Shown here: one piece after another, positions 26,882 to 35,599 of the stretch
Numbering within the stretch: position 1 is the first letter of the stretch
Layout: the number at the start of each line of letters is the position of its first letter
Source: Rubellimicrobium arenae
GTDB lineage: Bacteria; Pseudomonadota; Alphaproteobacteria; Rhodobacterales; Rhodobacteraceae
Reading direction: 5' to 3'
Assembly (NCBI RefSeq): GCF_017916275.1
Contig: NZ_JAFMST010000013.1
Span: forward strand, 60,915-124,914
DNA length: 64,000 bases
Notes under the pieces: model-generated
What the model saw: only the letters and a program-made list of their open reading frames with translations
What the model was told of the DNA's origin: nothing
Database searches by the model: none
Position numbers and translations under genes: made by a program

Positions 26882-27520
26882 TCAGGGTCGCGACGGCCCC
26901 AGCCGCTGCGCGAGGAGGAGTGCGAGGCCCGGCAGAGCGAAGGCCGCCACCACGGCGAGGAGGAAGCTGCCGACGCCGCCCGCCGTGGCGCCGACCCCGG
27001 CATAGACGGCGCTCAGCGCGAGGTTCGCGAGGCCCGTGATGGCCAGCACCGGGCCGATCCGCAGCCCGGCGAGGCCCGCCATGAGGACGGAGGCCTCGGC
27101 TAGGACGGGCAGGGGGCGGCAGAGCGCCAGCGCCCAGACGCCGTTCCGCCCGAGCCATCCGGCGGCGCGGGCGATCCCGTCCTCGCCGATCAGGCGGCGC
27201 GCGACGGGGCGTCCGCCCCGGCGGCCCAGGAGGTAGGACAGGACCACCCCGGCGGTCATGGCCAGGGTGCCGAGGATCGTGCCCGGCACGGCGCCGAGAA
27301 GGGTGCCCAGCAGCATGGACACGAGGCTTGAGGGCACGGGGAGCAGGCCGTCCGCCGCGAGGAGCCCGGCCAAGAGGGCGGCGGGGCCGGCGGGGTTCGC
27401 GCGGCTCCAGTGGCCGGCCTCGACCCAGGCCTCGATCGGGCCGCCCCAGAGGGCGAAGGGGCCGAGGATCACCAGGAGGATGAGGGCTGCGAGCGCGCCC
27501 CAGCGCAAGGCGCGAGGCAT
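26882..27520 (-). CDS. VTT/DedA-family membrane protein
   Basis: A 212-residue membrane protein with about five hydrophobic segments. The central part (residues about 60-150) fits the VTT (SNARE-associated/TVP38) domain: LPVPSSLVSMLLGTLLGAVPGTILGTL, then LSYLLGRRGGR, and R-PLPVLAEASVLMAGLAGLR. Such proteins are linked to lipid flipping and envelope maintenance. It follows the gene at 27524-28093 with a 3-base gap, so the two are probably co-transcribed. Specific role unknown. Confidence 0.78.
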   Translation of the reverse strand: MPRALRWGALAALILLVILGPFALWGGPIEAWVEAGHWSRANPAGPAALLAGLLAADGLLPVPSSLVSMLLGTLLGAVPGTILGTLAMTAGVVLSYLLGRRGGRPVARRLIGEDGIARAAGWLGRNGVWALALCRPLPVLAEASVLMAGLAGLRIGPVLAITGLANLALSAVYAGVGATAGGVGSFLLAVVAAFALPGLALLLAQRLGPSRP

Positions 27521-27523
27521 GCG

Positions 27524-28093
27524 TCAGACCCGTTCGCCGTAGAGGATGGAAACGGCGGCCATTTCCAGCATCAGCTCCTGCAGGATGAGCTGGTCGGTGG
27601 ATTTTTCGGCCTGCACCCCCCAGGCGAGGTCGCGCAGGCCCGGGTGCGCGAGGGCGAGGCCCAGCTGTTCCGCGATGGCAAAGGCCCCCATCGCGTCGAG
27701 GTTCAGGAGCAGGAGGTGGTGCAGGTCCTTCCAGTTGCCCCTGGCGCCGCCCGCCAGCCCCTCCACGGTGTCGAGCGCCTTGCGCGCCACGTCCATGACC
27801 ACGCCCGCGAGGCTGCGCGCCCCGTCCGCCGCCTCGCGCCCCAGGGCCCGGGGCAACTCGTGGGCGACCTCCTCGTGCTGGCGGGCGCGGTCGAGCATCT
27901 CGGAAAGGAACTGGCGGATGTTCGGCTCCTCGATCTTGGGGACCGCGATCTCCAGCGCCTGCCGGAAGGCCACCTGCGTGGTGACGACGTTGGCGAGCCA
28001 GGTCGAGGCGCGGTCGAGATGCTCCTCCCAGGACTCGGGGGCGAGGTTGAGGACGTAGGGCCCTTGGGGGTGGCCCGGTGCGGTGCCGTCCAT
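27524..28093 (-). CDS. Helical (ferritin-like) protein of unknown function
   Basis: A 189-residue soluble protein, almost all helix. Acid and histidine pairs recur in helical context (WEEHLDRA, ARQHEEVAHEL, AEKSTDQLILQELMLEM), which suggests a four-helix ferritin-like bundle possibly binding metal, but I do not recognise a named family and no full E-x-x-H set can be assigned. ATG at 28093 has AGGAG upstream. It lies 9 bases behind the propeller-protein gene and 3 bases before the VTT gene, giving a three-gene operon. Confidence 0.65.
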   Translation of the reverse strand: MDGTAPGHPQGPYVLNLAPESWEEHLDRASTWLANVVTTQVAFRQALEIAVPKIEEPNIRQFLSEMLDRARQHEEVAHELPRALGREAADGARSLAGVVMDVARKALDTVEGLAGGARGNWKDLHHLLLLNLDAMGAFAIAEQLGLALAHPGLRDLAWGVQAEKSTDQLILQELMLEMAAVSILYGERV

Positions 28094-28102
28094 GCCGTTC
28101 TC

Positions 28103-29545
28103 CTACCGCTTGGTGATGCGCCAGACGACGCCCGTGTGGGCGTAAGCGACGACATAGCTCTTGTTGGCGGTGTTGTTCCCGAAATCGAGCACGTAAAGGC
28201 TGCGGCCGTCGGGGTGGAAGGCGACGTCCACCGGCCGTTCCAGGCCGCCGCTGCCCGGGGTGGCCGAGGCGGGGCCGCCGTGGTGGTTGCGCATGAAGGG
28301 CTCGTGGGTGCCGGCCTCGAAGTCCACCGTCACCACCTGGAAGCCGTTCCGCAGGTGCTTTTCCCGGTTGGTGTTGAGGGGGGCGTAGGTGCCGAACTGG
28401 CAGACGAAGGCCTTGCCCCTGTGGCCGAAGGTGTCCGAGCGGCTGAAGGCGAGCTTGCCGAGCGCGGTGTGCGGCTCGAAGAGGTAGGCGGCGGGGCCGG
28501 CCCAGGGGGGCGGGTTCTCGATCAGCGGTTCGGCCCGCTTGCCGCGGATCGGCTTGTGCGCGTCGTCCCAGACGGGGAGGCCGTCGCCGCAGATGTCGGG
28601 ATAGCCGAACCATTCGGGCTCCCTCACCTCGCCGGGGGGGAGCTGCGCGGTCCTGATGCGCCAGATCCGGTCGGGGTCCTCGCCGACCGCGCGTTCGCCC
28701 TTTTCCTCCATGTCGTTGTCGGTGGCGTAAAGGTGCCCGTCCTCGCCGAAGGCCAGGCCGTAGGGGTTGCGGATGCCCCAGGCCAGCAGCTCGAGGTCGC
28801 TTCCGTCCGGCCTGGAGCGCCAGACGGCGGAGTTGCACTTGAGCTGGCCCTTGATGACCTCGCCCTTTGTCGCGGGGGAGCCGAAGGGTTTGAAGGGGCC
28901 GGTCTCGGCGTAATAGGGAAAGGGCAGGCGGGGGTCGCGCGCCCAGACGGTGTTGCCGGTCAGCGTGACGTCCTGCCCGGGCACGTCATGGGCGTGGGGG
29001 TGCTTGGCGATGTCGACGGTGAAGCCTTCGGGCAGCACCGTGCCCGCCAGCGCGACGGAGCCGTTCCCGAAATACATCATGCCGTCATGCGGGCCGAAGA
29101 TCGGCCCCCCGGGCTCGTGCCAGCCGCCCGAGGGCAGGTCGTCGACCAGCACCACGCGTTCGCGCGTCGTCAGGTCGTGGCGCGTGATGCGCATGTTGTA
29201 GCCGCCCTTGAGCGACACGTAGAGGTAGCCGTCGCGCACCGACATGCCGCGCGGGCCGCCCAGATTCTCGACGGCGAAGACCTCGGGGTCGCGGCCCGGG
29301 GCCATGCGCCAGATTCGGGGCGTCATGTAGGGGCGCGTGGGCCAGGTGCTGCCGCCTTCGGCGACGAAGAGGGTTCCGTCCTCCGGGTCGATGCAGAGCG
29401 CGCAGGGGAAGGACAGGCCCGCGACCACCGGCTCGACCGTATAGCCGTCGGGCACCCAGATGTCGGAGGCGTCGATCCGCGGCCGGACGGGGGTGGGCAG
29501 ATGCTTCAGGGCTTCAACCGAGGCCCGTGTCATCGCAGGCTGCAT
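28103..29545 (-). CDS. Beta-propeller protein, L-sorbosone dehydrogenase/PQQ-type sugar dehydrogenase-like
   Basis: A 480-residue protein with six-blade propeller repeats: VVAGLSFPCALCIDPEDGTLFVAEGG near the start, GGPRGMSVRDGYLYVS, WGIRNPYGLAFGEDGHLYATDN in the middle and RPVDVAFHPDGRSLYVLDFG near the end. This pattern matches sorbosone dehydrogenase-like and soluble PQQ glucose dehydrogenase-like proteins. No signal peptide is visible at the assigned start, unlike most PQQ enzymes, so it may be cytosolic or non-enzymatic. ATG at 29545 has GAGGG 6 bases upstream. First gene of a three-gene operon in a block of visibly higher GC. Confidence 0.75.
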   Translation of the reverse strand: MQPAMTRASVEALKHLPTPVRPRIDASDIWVPDGYTVEPVVAGLSFPCALCIDPEDGTLFVAEGGSTWPTRPYMTPRIWRMAPGRDPEVFAVENLGGPRGMSVRDGYLYVSLKGGYNMRITRHDLTTRERVVLVDDLPSGGWHEPGGPIFGPHDGMMYFGNGSVALAGTVLPEGFTVDIAKHPHAHDVPGQDVTLTGNTVWARDPRLPFPYYAETGPFKPFGSPATKGEVIKGQLKCNSAVWRSRPDGSDLELLAWGIRNPYGLAFGEDGHLYATDNDMEEKGERAVGEDPDRIWRIRTAQLPPGEVREPEWFGYPDICGDGLPVWDDAHKPIRGKRAEPLIENPPPWAGPAAYLFEPHTALGKLAFSRSDTFGHRGKAFVCQFGTYAPLNTNREKHLRNGFQVVTVDFEAGTHEPFMRNHHGGPASATPGSGGLERPVDVAFHPDGRSLYVLDFGNNTANKSYVVAYAHTGVVWRITKR

Positions 29546-30067
29546 GTGACCCTCACAACAAGACCAAGGCTGCTCGTGACGTCAGACGCGGATTTGAGCC
29601 CAAGCCCATGATGGAGTTAGGAGCCAAAGGCGCTTTGGCCATGTCCGGAGCCGCCCGGAACGCCTGACCAATGATCCAGTCTTGAAGGATCAGGCTCTTT
29701 GCCGCTGAACCAGGTGATCGGCCTGGCTGCGACCCGGACCATCGGGCGAGATCGGCCGGGCAGGCGGGTGAATCCATTCCTGCTCGTCCGGAAGCTTTCC
29801 GCTGCGAGCACCGTCCATCCCGTCACCTCAAGCGGGGGCGACGGGCCTGGAGGCGGAATGGGTGCGTGGTGATCTGACGGTGCAACCGATCGGCCGGCAG
29901 GTGAAGATCGGTGGCCGAGAGCGCCCTACCGACTGCCGCGTCCTGTCGATGTCGAGCGGGGCTTCTCCGGTCGACGCGGTGCTATGTCCTGCGTCCCGAA
30001 AACCGCCGCCATGAATGCCATGAAGGGTGCGTCCGGGGCCGTGGCCCCCGCGCCTCCGCCAAACATG
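29546..30067. other. Intergenic region, no gene recognised
   Basis: About 520 bases. A small stem (TGATCC near 29672 with GGATCA) is present. No gene or mobile element was recognised. Confidence 0.4.
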
Positions 30068-30095
30068 GCCCGGACTGGGCGGGGCCAGCCCGGGC
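30068..30095 (-). terminator. Hairpin after the carboxylesterase gene
   Basis: GCCCGG (30068-30073) pairs with CCGGGC (30090-30095) and CTGG with CCAG inside, separated by one A-C mismatch, with a 6-base loop. It lies 14 bases beyond the stop codon. No T-run. Confidence 0.5.
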
Positions 30096-30109
30096 GGCGC
30101 CTGGACGGC

Positions 30110-31720
30110 CTAATCCCGAAGGCTTTCCCAGAAGTCGCAGTTGTGAAGCGCCCGAAGCGCAGCCGCCGGCACCGCGACGGGAGCACTGCCGCGCAGGTTC
30201 AGGATCGGACCCTCGCCCGGAGAGTAGGCCCGCCATTCCGGCTGGCCCGAAGAGTTGGGATCCCCAGCCTTGGCGAAGGCCCCCCAGTAGGCCCGCATCT
30301 GTCGGGCGAGCTGACGCTCGTCCTCGCCGAAAGCGTTGGCGTTGAGGGCCGCATTGCCCCGCTCGGGGATGAGATAAGGCAACTCGGTCGCGTGCCCCGC
30401 CCCCCAGACGTAGCCCGGGATCTCGAACCAGCCGCTCGCGTCCGAATGGGCGAACTCGTAGGCGAAGGTCGGCACGTTCGGCGCCAGGATCTCGGTGATC
30501 CGGTTGGTCTTGCAAGGACTGAGGCTGCCCTCGGCCGGCAGGAAGTTCTCGATCATCACCTCTGCCGCGAGATAGGTGCCCGTGTAGCGGGTCGGATCAT
30601 CGGGCCAAGGATAGACGGTCAGGACAGCATCGGCATCCTCGCCGTACATCTCCCGAACGAACTGCTCATAACCTTCCTTGTCGAACTCCCGCGCAGAGGT
30701 GGTGGTCCAGTCGGTCAGGAAGCTGCGTCCCTCGTCCCGCGTGGCCCCGATCAGGACCGGGACCTTGCGGAACTCGCCCGACTGGAGGGCCTGGTAGGGC
30801 TCACGCGGGAGGAACTCCGTGTCGGAGACGATCTGCCAGGCAACCTCCGGCGCGTCGATGAGGCTGGCGACCGGGGTTTGGCGAAGGCAGGCGGCCGCAT
30901 CGTCGCCCGTGCAGTTCAAGCCGTCGGCGATGGACGTGCCGATCCGCTCGGCGTCCGACAGGGGCGTGGAGTTGCATAGCGTGCTCATCATGATCGCCCG
31001 CGCGAACAGTCCCTCGGACGAAGGGGCCGTCATGTGCACGCAGACCGAGCCGCCGCCCGCCGATTCCCCGGCGATGGTGACCTGGGCGGGATCGCCTCCG
31101 AAGGCCGCGATGTTCTCCTGCACCCAGCGAAGCGCAGCCTGCTGGTCCATGAAGCCGTAGTTGCCCGACTGGCCAGCCTCTTTGGTCAGGGCCGGATGCG
31201 CCAGATTGCCCAGGTTGCCCAGCCGGTAGTTCATCGTGACGCCGATGATGCCGTTCTCGCGCACCAGGGCGTTCAGGTTCTCGTTGTTGCCGCTCCCGGT
31301 GCGCCATCCGCCGCCGTGGATGAACACGAGGACGGGGAGCCGGGCGTCCGCCGCCGTTCCTTCAGGGCGCTGGACGTTCAGAAAGAGGCAATCCTCGTCC
31401 TCCACGCGGGCTGAATCTAGGCCGAAGGTCTGCGGGCAGGCGGCGCCGTATTCGACGGCAGGGCGCACGCCCTCCCAGGCGTCGACCGGTGCGGGCGGAC
31501 GCCAGCGTAGGTCACCCACGGGAGCCGCGGCGTAGGGAATCCCGAAGAAGTCCTCCACGCCCTCCGCTATGCGTCCCTGCACCTGGCCGGAGGCCGTTGT
31601 GATGGGAGACGCCGTGGACGCGGCTATGTCCTGAGGGGCGGTCGCCTCCTGCGCCGAAAGGTCAGTGACCGACAGCACTGTCATCAGCGCGGCCAGCGCG
31701 CCCGCGTTCGTTCCGTTCAT
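30110..31720 (-). CDS. Secreted type-B carboxylesterase
   Basis: A 536-residue alpha/beta hydrolase. The signal peptide covers residues 1-23 (ending LSAQ). Catalytic triad: Ser220 (AGESAGG), Glu330 (ATRDEG) and His443 (GAGHATELPY). Oxyanion loop HGGG at 135-138. The EDCLFLNV signature is at about 109-116. Length and motifs fit type-B carboxylesterases and para-nitrobenzyl esterases, which hydrolyse esters, here in the periplasm or outside. It runs in the same direction as the second exported hydrolase gene at 32095-32991, with a 374-base gap. Substrate unknown. Confidence 0.9.
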   Translation of the reverse strand: MNGTNAGALAALMTVLSVTDLSAQEATAPQDIAASTASPITTASGQVQGRIAEGVEDFFGIPYAAAPVGDLRWRPPAPVDAWEGVRPAVEYGAACPQTFGLDSARVEDEDCLFLNVQRPEGTAADARLPVLVFIHGGGWRTGSGNNENLNALVRENGIIGVTMNYRLGNLGNLAHPALTKEAGQSGNYGFMDQQAALRWVQENIAAFGGDPAQVTIAGESAGGGSVCVHMTAPSSEGLFARAIMMSTLCNSTPLSDAERIGTSIADGLNCTGDDAAACLRQTPVASLIDAPEVAWQIVSDTEFLPREPYQALQSGEFRKVPVLIGATRDEGRSFLTDWTTTSAREFDKEGYEQFVREMYGEDADAVLTVYPWPDDPTRYTGTYLAAEVMIENFLPAEGSLSPCKTNRITEILAPNVPTFAYEFAHSDASGWFEIPGYVWGAGHATELPYLIPERGNAALNANAFGEDERQLARQMRAYWGAFAKAGDPNSSGQPEWRAYSPGEGPILNLRGSAPVAVPAAALRALHNCDFWESLRD

Positions 31721-32094
31721 GATCTCCCCCTCGCAGCAGGTCCATTCGGCCCGGCCGCGTAGATGCTAATGCCGTCCGCCCGGGGGACCAGTGTGGCGCA
31801 GGCTCTTTACATCCAGCGGAACGCAACCCGCAGGCTGCCGGGCCGTTTCGATCCGCCACCTTGGAGGTCCTGCGAAGATGAGGGTGGCCGGGTTGCGCCA
31901 CCCTCCCGGGCCGCCGGCCTCGACATCAGCCCGCTCCGCGCCCGAACCAAGGCGGCGGGACCTGACAGTACGCCCGGTCGCCCGAGGTCTGAGCGGCGGG
32001 GGATCACGGGCTGCGCGCGCCATGGCTGCATCGGGCCGCCAGGAGTCCTTGATCCCGGGTCGTCACGCCTTCCTGGGTGCCCGTCCAGTCCGGA
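31721..32094. other. Intergenic region, no gene recognised
   Basis: 374 bases between two hydrolase genes on the same strand; presumably holds the esterase promoter. No clear motif seen. Confidence 0.4.
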
Positions 32095-32991
32095 TCAGTC
32101 AGCCTGCGCGTCGAAGAAGGCAATGGTGGCCGCGATCATCTCGTCGAGCGTCGCGGGTCCGGATTCGCTCCCACCTTCGGTCAGGACATTGAAAGCGTGA
32201 TCCATGTCACGGACCCACAACTCCTCGGGGCCCTCATGCGCATCGATGAGCATGTCCGCCGCTTCGGGCCGCACGACGACATCTGCGCTGCCCTGAGCCA
32301 CGAAGACCGGCCCGTCATAGGAGGCGATCTCGGCCCTCGGGTCGACTGTCGAGAGCTGTTCGAAGTAGCCCTGCTTCAGGGCCGTCTCCCCGCCCCAGGC
32401 CAGCGGAACCGTCATGGGCGTGTCGCCCGTCGAAAGACCCGCCTTGATCGCATCCTCGCCAAGGAGACCGGTGAAGGTGCCAAGCGGGTCGGCCACCGCA
32501 GCCCAGAGCGCCACGGCGTCCGGCACGTCGCTGCGGCCCGCCACGGCCGTGGCCACCAAGCCGCCCTGGCTCCATCCGATGATGTAGATGTCGTCCCCCG
32601 CGATGCGCGGATCCGCCTTGACATACTCCAGCGCCGCAAGCCCGTCGGCGATCTGACCCTCGAAGGTGGTGTCGGCGAACTCGCCATCGCTCTCGCCGGA
32701 GCCGATGAAATCGATCCTGAGGCTGGCATAGCCGTGCTCGGCCAGCACGCGGGCCGTCCTTGAAAAGACGCCTTCGTCGGTGCCCGGGATGGGCAGCTCG
32801 TCACGGCTGCCGGTAAACCCATGGAACAGCAGGACGACAGGTGCGGGCTCGCCTTCGGGCAAGCTCAGGGTGCCGACCATGTTCGCCCCTTGGGACGGGA
32901 TCGAAATCACCTCCTCCGTCGAGCTCTGGGCCCAAGCCGTGTTGCCTGCAAGCAGGGCAAGCAATGAGAGGCCAACTGCGCGGTTCAGCAT
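32095..32991 (-). CDS. Secreted alpha/beta hydrolase
   Basis: A 298-residue protein. Signal peptide 1-21 (LSLLALLAGNTAWA). Oxyanion motif FHGFTGSRDE at 56-65, nucleophile Ser141 (IGWSQGG), Asp237 (QGSADVVV) and His265 (DMDHAF). The fold resembles dienelactone hydrolase-like and feruloyl-esterase-like serine hydrolases. ATG at 32991 gives a clean signal peptide; the longer frame to 33312 would add a basic, non-hydrophobic stretch and lacks support. Divergent from the unknown secreted protein at 33302-34525. Confidence 0.85.
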   Translation of the reverse strand: MLNRAVGLSLLALLAGNTAWAQSSTEEVISIPSQGANMVGTLSLPEGEPAPVVLLFHGFTGSRDELPIPGTDEGVFSRTARVLAEHGYASLRIDFIGSGESDGEFADTTFEGQIADGLAALEYVKADPRIAGDDIYIIGWSQGGLVATAVAGRSDVPDAVALWAAVADPLGTFTGLLGEDAIKAGLSTGDTPMTVPLAWGGETALKQGYFEQLSTVDPRAEIASYDGPVFVAQGSADVVVRPEAADMLIDAHEGPEELWVRDMDHAFNVLTEGGSESGPATLDEMIAATIAFFDAQAD

Positions 32992-33301
32992 GCGGGAGTC
33001 TCCGGGATGTGAGTGCAGGAGCATCGTCGCCAGCCGCCGGCGTTGCGTCAACCTCATGTCCCGCTCCGGCTGCGACGTCCGAGGCCGGCGCTCGCAATGC
33101 AGCCGCCGCACCCGTTTCGGTGGGCCGCGCCGTCCTGTCCCGGTGCCGAGCTCGATGGCGTGAGCGTGGGAGGCACCGCCCGGTCGGCCGGTTCTGGGCA
33201 AGAACCAGCCTGTCACCTCGACCCCATGCCACACGAGCGTGGCTTGTTGGTTCAGGCCACTACTATCCGGCACGGGCGGGCGGCCCGTCGACGAGGTGAC
33301 G
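32992..33301. other. Divergent intergenic region
   Basis: 310 bases between divergent genes for two exported proteins. It should hold both promoters. No convincing -35/-10 pair or palindrome was seen. Confidence 0.4.
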
Positions 33302-34525
33302 ATGTCTCTCAACGCCTACTGGCTGGCGATCGCCATCGGATTGGGCGGCACGCTCGCCTGGGCAGAGCCGCGTCAGCACGGCAACGTCATCTACGATTTG
33401 CCATCCGACTGGTCCACAGGTCGGCTCGAAGCAGGGGTGCAGCTTCTGCAGTACGACGGGCCTGAGGAAACCTGCCGGTTCTGCTACCTCCATCTGGGGC
33501 CCGGGGCGACGGCCCAAGGGCGGCTGGAGGACTGGCTGGCCGCCGAAAGCCTGCGGTTCGTCGACCCGGAAGATCGCGCCTCGATCGACATCGTGGAGGA
33601 CGCTCATCTCGCCGGCCATGAGCCAAGGCCCTTCGCCATCATGGCGATGAGGGTCGATAGCAGCATTCTCGTCGCCTTCGCGTTCGAAGCGGCCGGGCGC
33701 TACGAGGCCGTCGGCTTCGAGGGTTATGCCTACGAGCAGCAGGACCTCGTCCGCTCGTTCACCTTCCTGCAGGACGAAGTCTCGACTTTGCTGGATCGAC
33801 TCAGGTTCGTGTCCGAAGGCGCTTCGCCACTGCTGCCCGCAGCGGAGCCGGGCTCGTTGTCGGGCCTTTGGTGGGGGTGGTGGCTAAGGCCGGTCATGCA
33901 GATCGACCTGACCATGCAGATGACTCAGGATCATCGGACCATCGCGTTCTGGCCGGACGGCCGTTCCTATGACGGCAGGCCGCCGAACGGGCTGCTGGAG
34001 CTTGATCCCGGGGTGTTGGCTGCGTCCATCGACCCCGACTGGGGCGTCTACCGGGAAAGCAGAGGAGCCCTCGAACTCTACTATGCCGATGGTCGAAAGG
34101 AGTTGCTGTCTGCCAATGGCGCAGGCTGGAGCGACCGGGACCGCACCTTGGTGCAGGTTGAGCCCCTGCCTGATGGAGCTCCCCTCTCAGGCACGATCTC
34201 GGCATTCTCGTACACAGGTTTCACTCCCGGATCCGGGATCGAAGGAGGGATTTCTTCCTCCAGCAGCACGACCTTCTACCCGGATGGCCACTACGAAGGC
34301 GAAAGCTTCGGGGGAGCCTTCGGCAACCTCGTCGACGGCGCAGGCTCCACGACAGGCGGATTTGCCACGAGCGGTGGCTCTGGGATCCAGGGGGGCCGCT
34401 ACAAGGTCCGACACGGCTTGGTCATCATGCGGCCCGCCGATGGCTCCGCACCCAGAGCCGAACTGATCTACAGGCTCCCGAATGGCGAGATCATGCTGGG
34501 CGATCAGGTGATCGACGACGATTGA
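33302..34525 (+). CDS. Exported protein of unknown function
   Basis: A 407-residue protein that I do not recognise. Residues 1-21 are a signal peptide (IAIGLGGTLAWA). Residues about 25-165 contain a C-x-x-C pair (TCRFCYL) and helix-strand pattern. After a linker, residues about 190-405 contain GLWWGWWLRP, repeated F/Y-x-P-D-G strands (AFWPDGRSYDG, FYPDGHYEGE) and a Gly/Ser-rich region (GGISSSSSTT, GGFATSGGSGIQGG), ending with the strands LVIMRPADG and YRLPNGEIML. The second half looks like a beta-barrel or propeller reading of repeated PDG turns. ATG at 33302 is preceded by GAGGTGAC. Confidence 0.7.
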   Translation: MSLNAYWLAIAIGLGGTLAWAEPRQHGNVIYDLPSDWSTGRLEAGVQLLQYDGPEETCRFCYLHLGPGATAQGRLEDWLAAESLRFVDPEDRASIDIVEDAHLAGHEPRPFAIMAMRVDSSILVAFAFEAAGRYEAVGFEGYAYEQQDLVRSFTFLQDEVSTLLDRLRFVSEGASPLLPAAEPGSLSGLWWGWWLRPVMQIDLTMQMTQDHRTIAFWPDGRSYDGRPPNGLLELDPGVLAASIDPDWGVYRESRGALELYYADGRKELLSANGAGWSDRDRTLVQVEPLPDGAPLSGTISAFSYTGFTPGSGIEGGISSSSSTTFYPDGHYEGESFGGAFGNLVDGAGSTTGGFATSGGSGIQGGRYKVRHGLVIMRPADGSAPRAELIYRLPNGEIMLGDQVIDDD

Positions 34526-34842
34526 TCCGGGTCTGTTGCCGTTCGGACCTGGTGGAGGTCGCTTCGTCGCCCGCGCGGGCCGCTCTTCCCGTTCCTTCAT
34601 TTGTCCGGGGTCGGCAGACGGCCCACCGGGGACGCCACGAAGAATGGAGCCGATCATCGTCCCAGATGCCAGAGCCGCTGCTGGTACTTTCCCTAGCTTG
34701 ACAACGGGGATCTGGTTATCGTGGCCAGAGACGCAGGAGATCTCGACGCGCTTCCTTGTCCCCAGTGGTATGTAACAATGCTCTTGGATCGCCAGATGTC
34801 GACACCTGAGGGTGAAAGTCTGATCAGCAGGACAACGGCATC
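34526..34842. other. Intergenic region, lower GC than neighbours
   Basis: 317 bases upstream of the acyltransferase gene. TTGACA at 34698-34703 could be a -35 element, but no matching -10 is clear. The drop in GC continues into the next gene. Confidence 0.4.
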
Positions 34843-35454
34843 ATGATTGCAAAGATCATGAAAGCCACGCTGGGCTACCTTGCGCTTGAAAAGGGAAAGG
34901 GCGCTGGGCTTTGGAGGAAGTTGGCCAATCCGTCAGTGGACGATTGGACCACATATCTGAAACGACATGGTGGGTTTCACAGCTTTGGCGAGGACTGCTA
35001 TGTCCTGCCAGAGACGATCTTCACCGACCCGGTCTATACCCATATCGGCAACAACGTCTACATCGTCGGGGCCTGGATTTCCGGGCATGACGGCAGCATC
35101 AACATGCTGAACAAAGCCTATGGAAAGAAACTGGATGCTGTCGGGCCCGTCGTCATCAAGGATGACGTTTTCATCGGTCGAGGAGCAACCATCCTGCCCG
35201 GCGTGACCATTGGTCCGCGCGCGATCGTCGGCGCCGGTTCCGTGATCAGCAAGGATGTACCGCCCAACTCGGTTGTCGCCGGAAATCCGGCTCGGATCAT
35301 TCGTTCACTGGACGAACATGTCGAGCGGATCCAACAGCGCACGAATGGTTATCCATGGCGTGATCTGATCGCGCAGCGTGACGGTGGGTTCGATCCGGCT
35401 CTCGAGCCCGAACTGAAGCGACGGCGCGTCGAGCACTTCTTCGGGGTGGCCTGA
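34843..35454 (+). CDS. Hexapeptide-repeat acyltransferase (LbH, NodL/Maa-like)
   Basis: A 203-residue left-handed beta-helix acyltransferase. Hexapeptide repeats run from about residue 63 to 150 (IGNNVYIVGAWIS, then VVIKDDVFIGRGATILPGVTIG, then AIVGAGSVISKDVPPNSVVAGNPARII). His82 in GHDGS is a candidate catalytic base. Such enzymes acetylate sugars or antibiotics using acetyl-CoA. The N-terminal about 60 residues (KATLGYLALEKG, WTTYLKRHGGF) are specific to a cell-wall or polysaccharide acyltransferase type. Base composition is less GC-rich than the neighbours, which suggests recent transfer. Acceptor unknown. Confidence 0.85.
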   Translation: MIAKIMKATLGYLALEKGKGAGLWRKLANPSVDDWTTYLKRHGGFHSFGEDCYVLPETIFTDPVYTHIGNNVYIVGAWISGHDGSINMLNKAYGKKLDAVGPVVIKDDVFIGRGATILPGVTIGPRAIVGAGSVISKDVPPNSVVAGNPARIIRSLDEHVERIQQRTNGYPWRDLIAQRDGGFDPALEPELKRRRVEHFFGVA

Positions 35455-35599
35455 CATCTCCGTGGCGGTCCCCTGGAACGCTTCCTGGCCGGACCGGTCA
35501 GGTGGGACGCCAAGAGTCTCGATTCGGGCTCGCAGGAAGTCTTGGCGTAGCACGCTCTTCTGGGACCCTGGCTCCGGCGCGCACGAGGCAGGGTGACGT

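Noticed and set aside
26871..28838. A second long minus-strand frame across the propeller, helical and VTT genes
   Set aside because: It is out of frame with the real genes and has an Arg/Pro-dominated composition.
27410..29611. A plus-strand open frame of about 730 codons opposite three minus-strand genes
   Set aside because: The minus strand has good starts, ribosome-binding sites and recognisable domains. The plus frame is an artefact of GC-rich codon positions.
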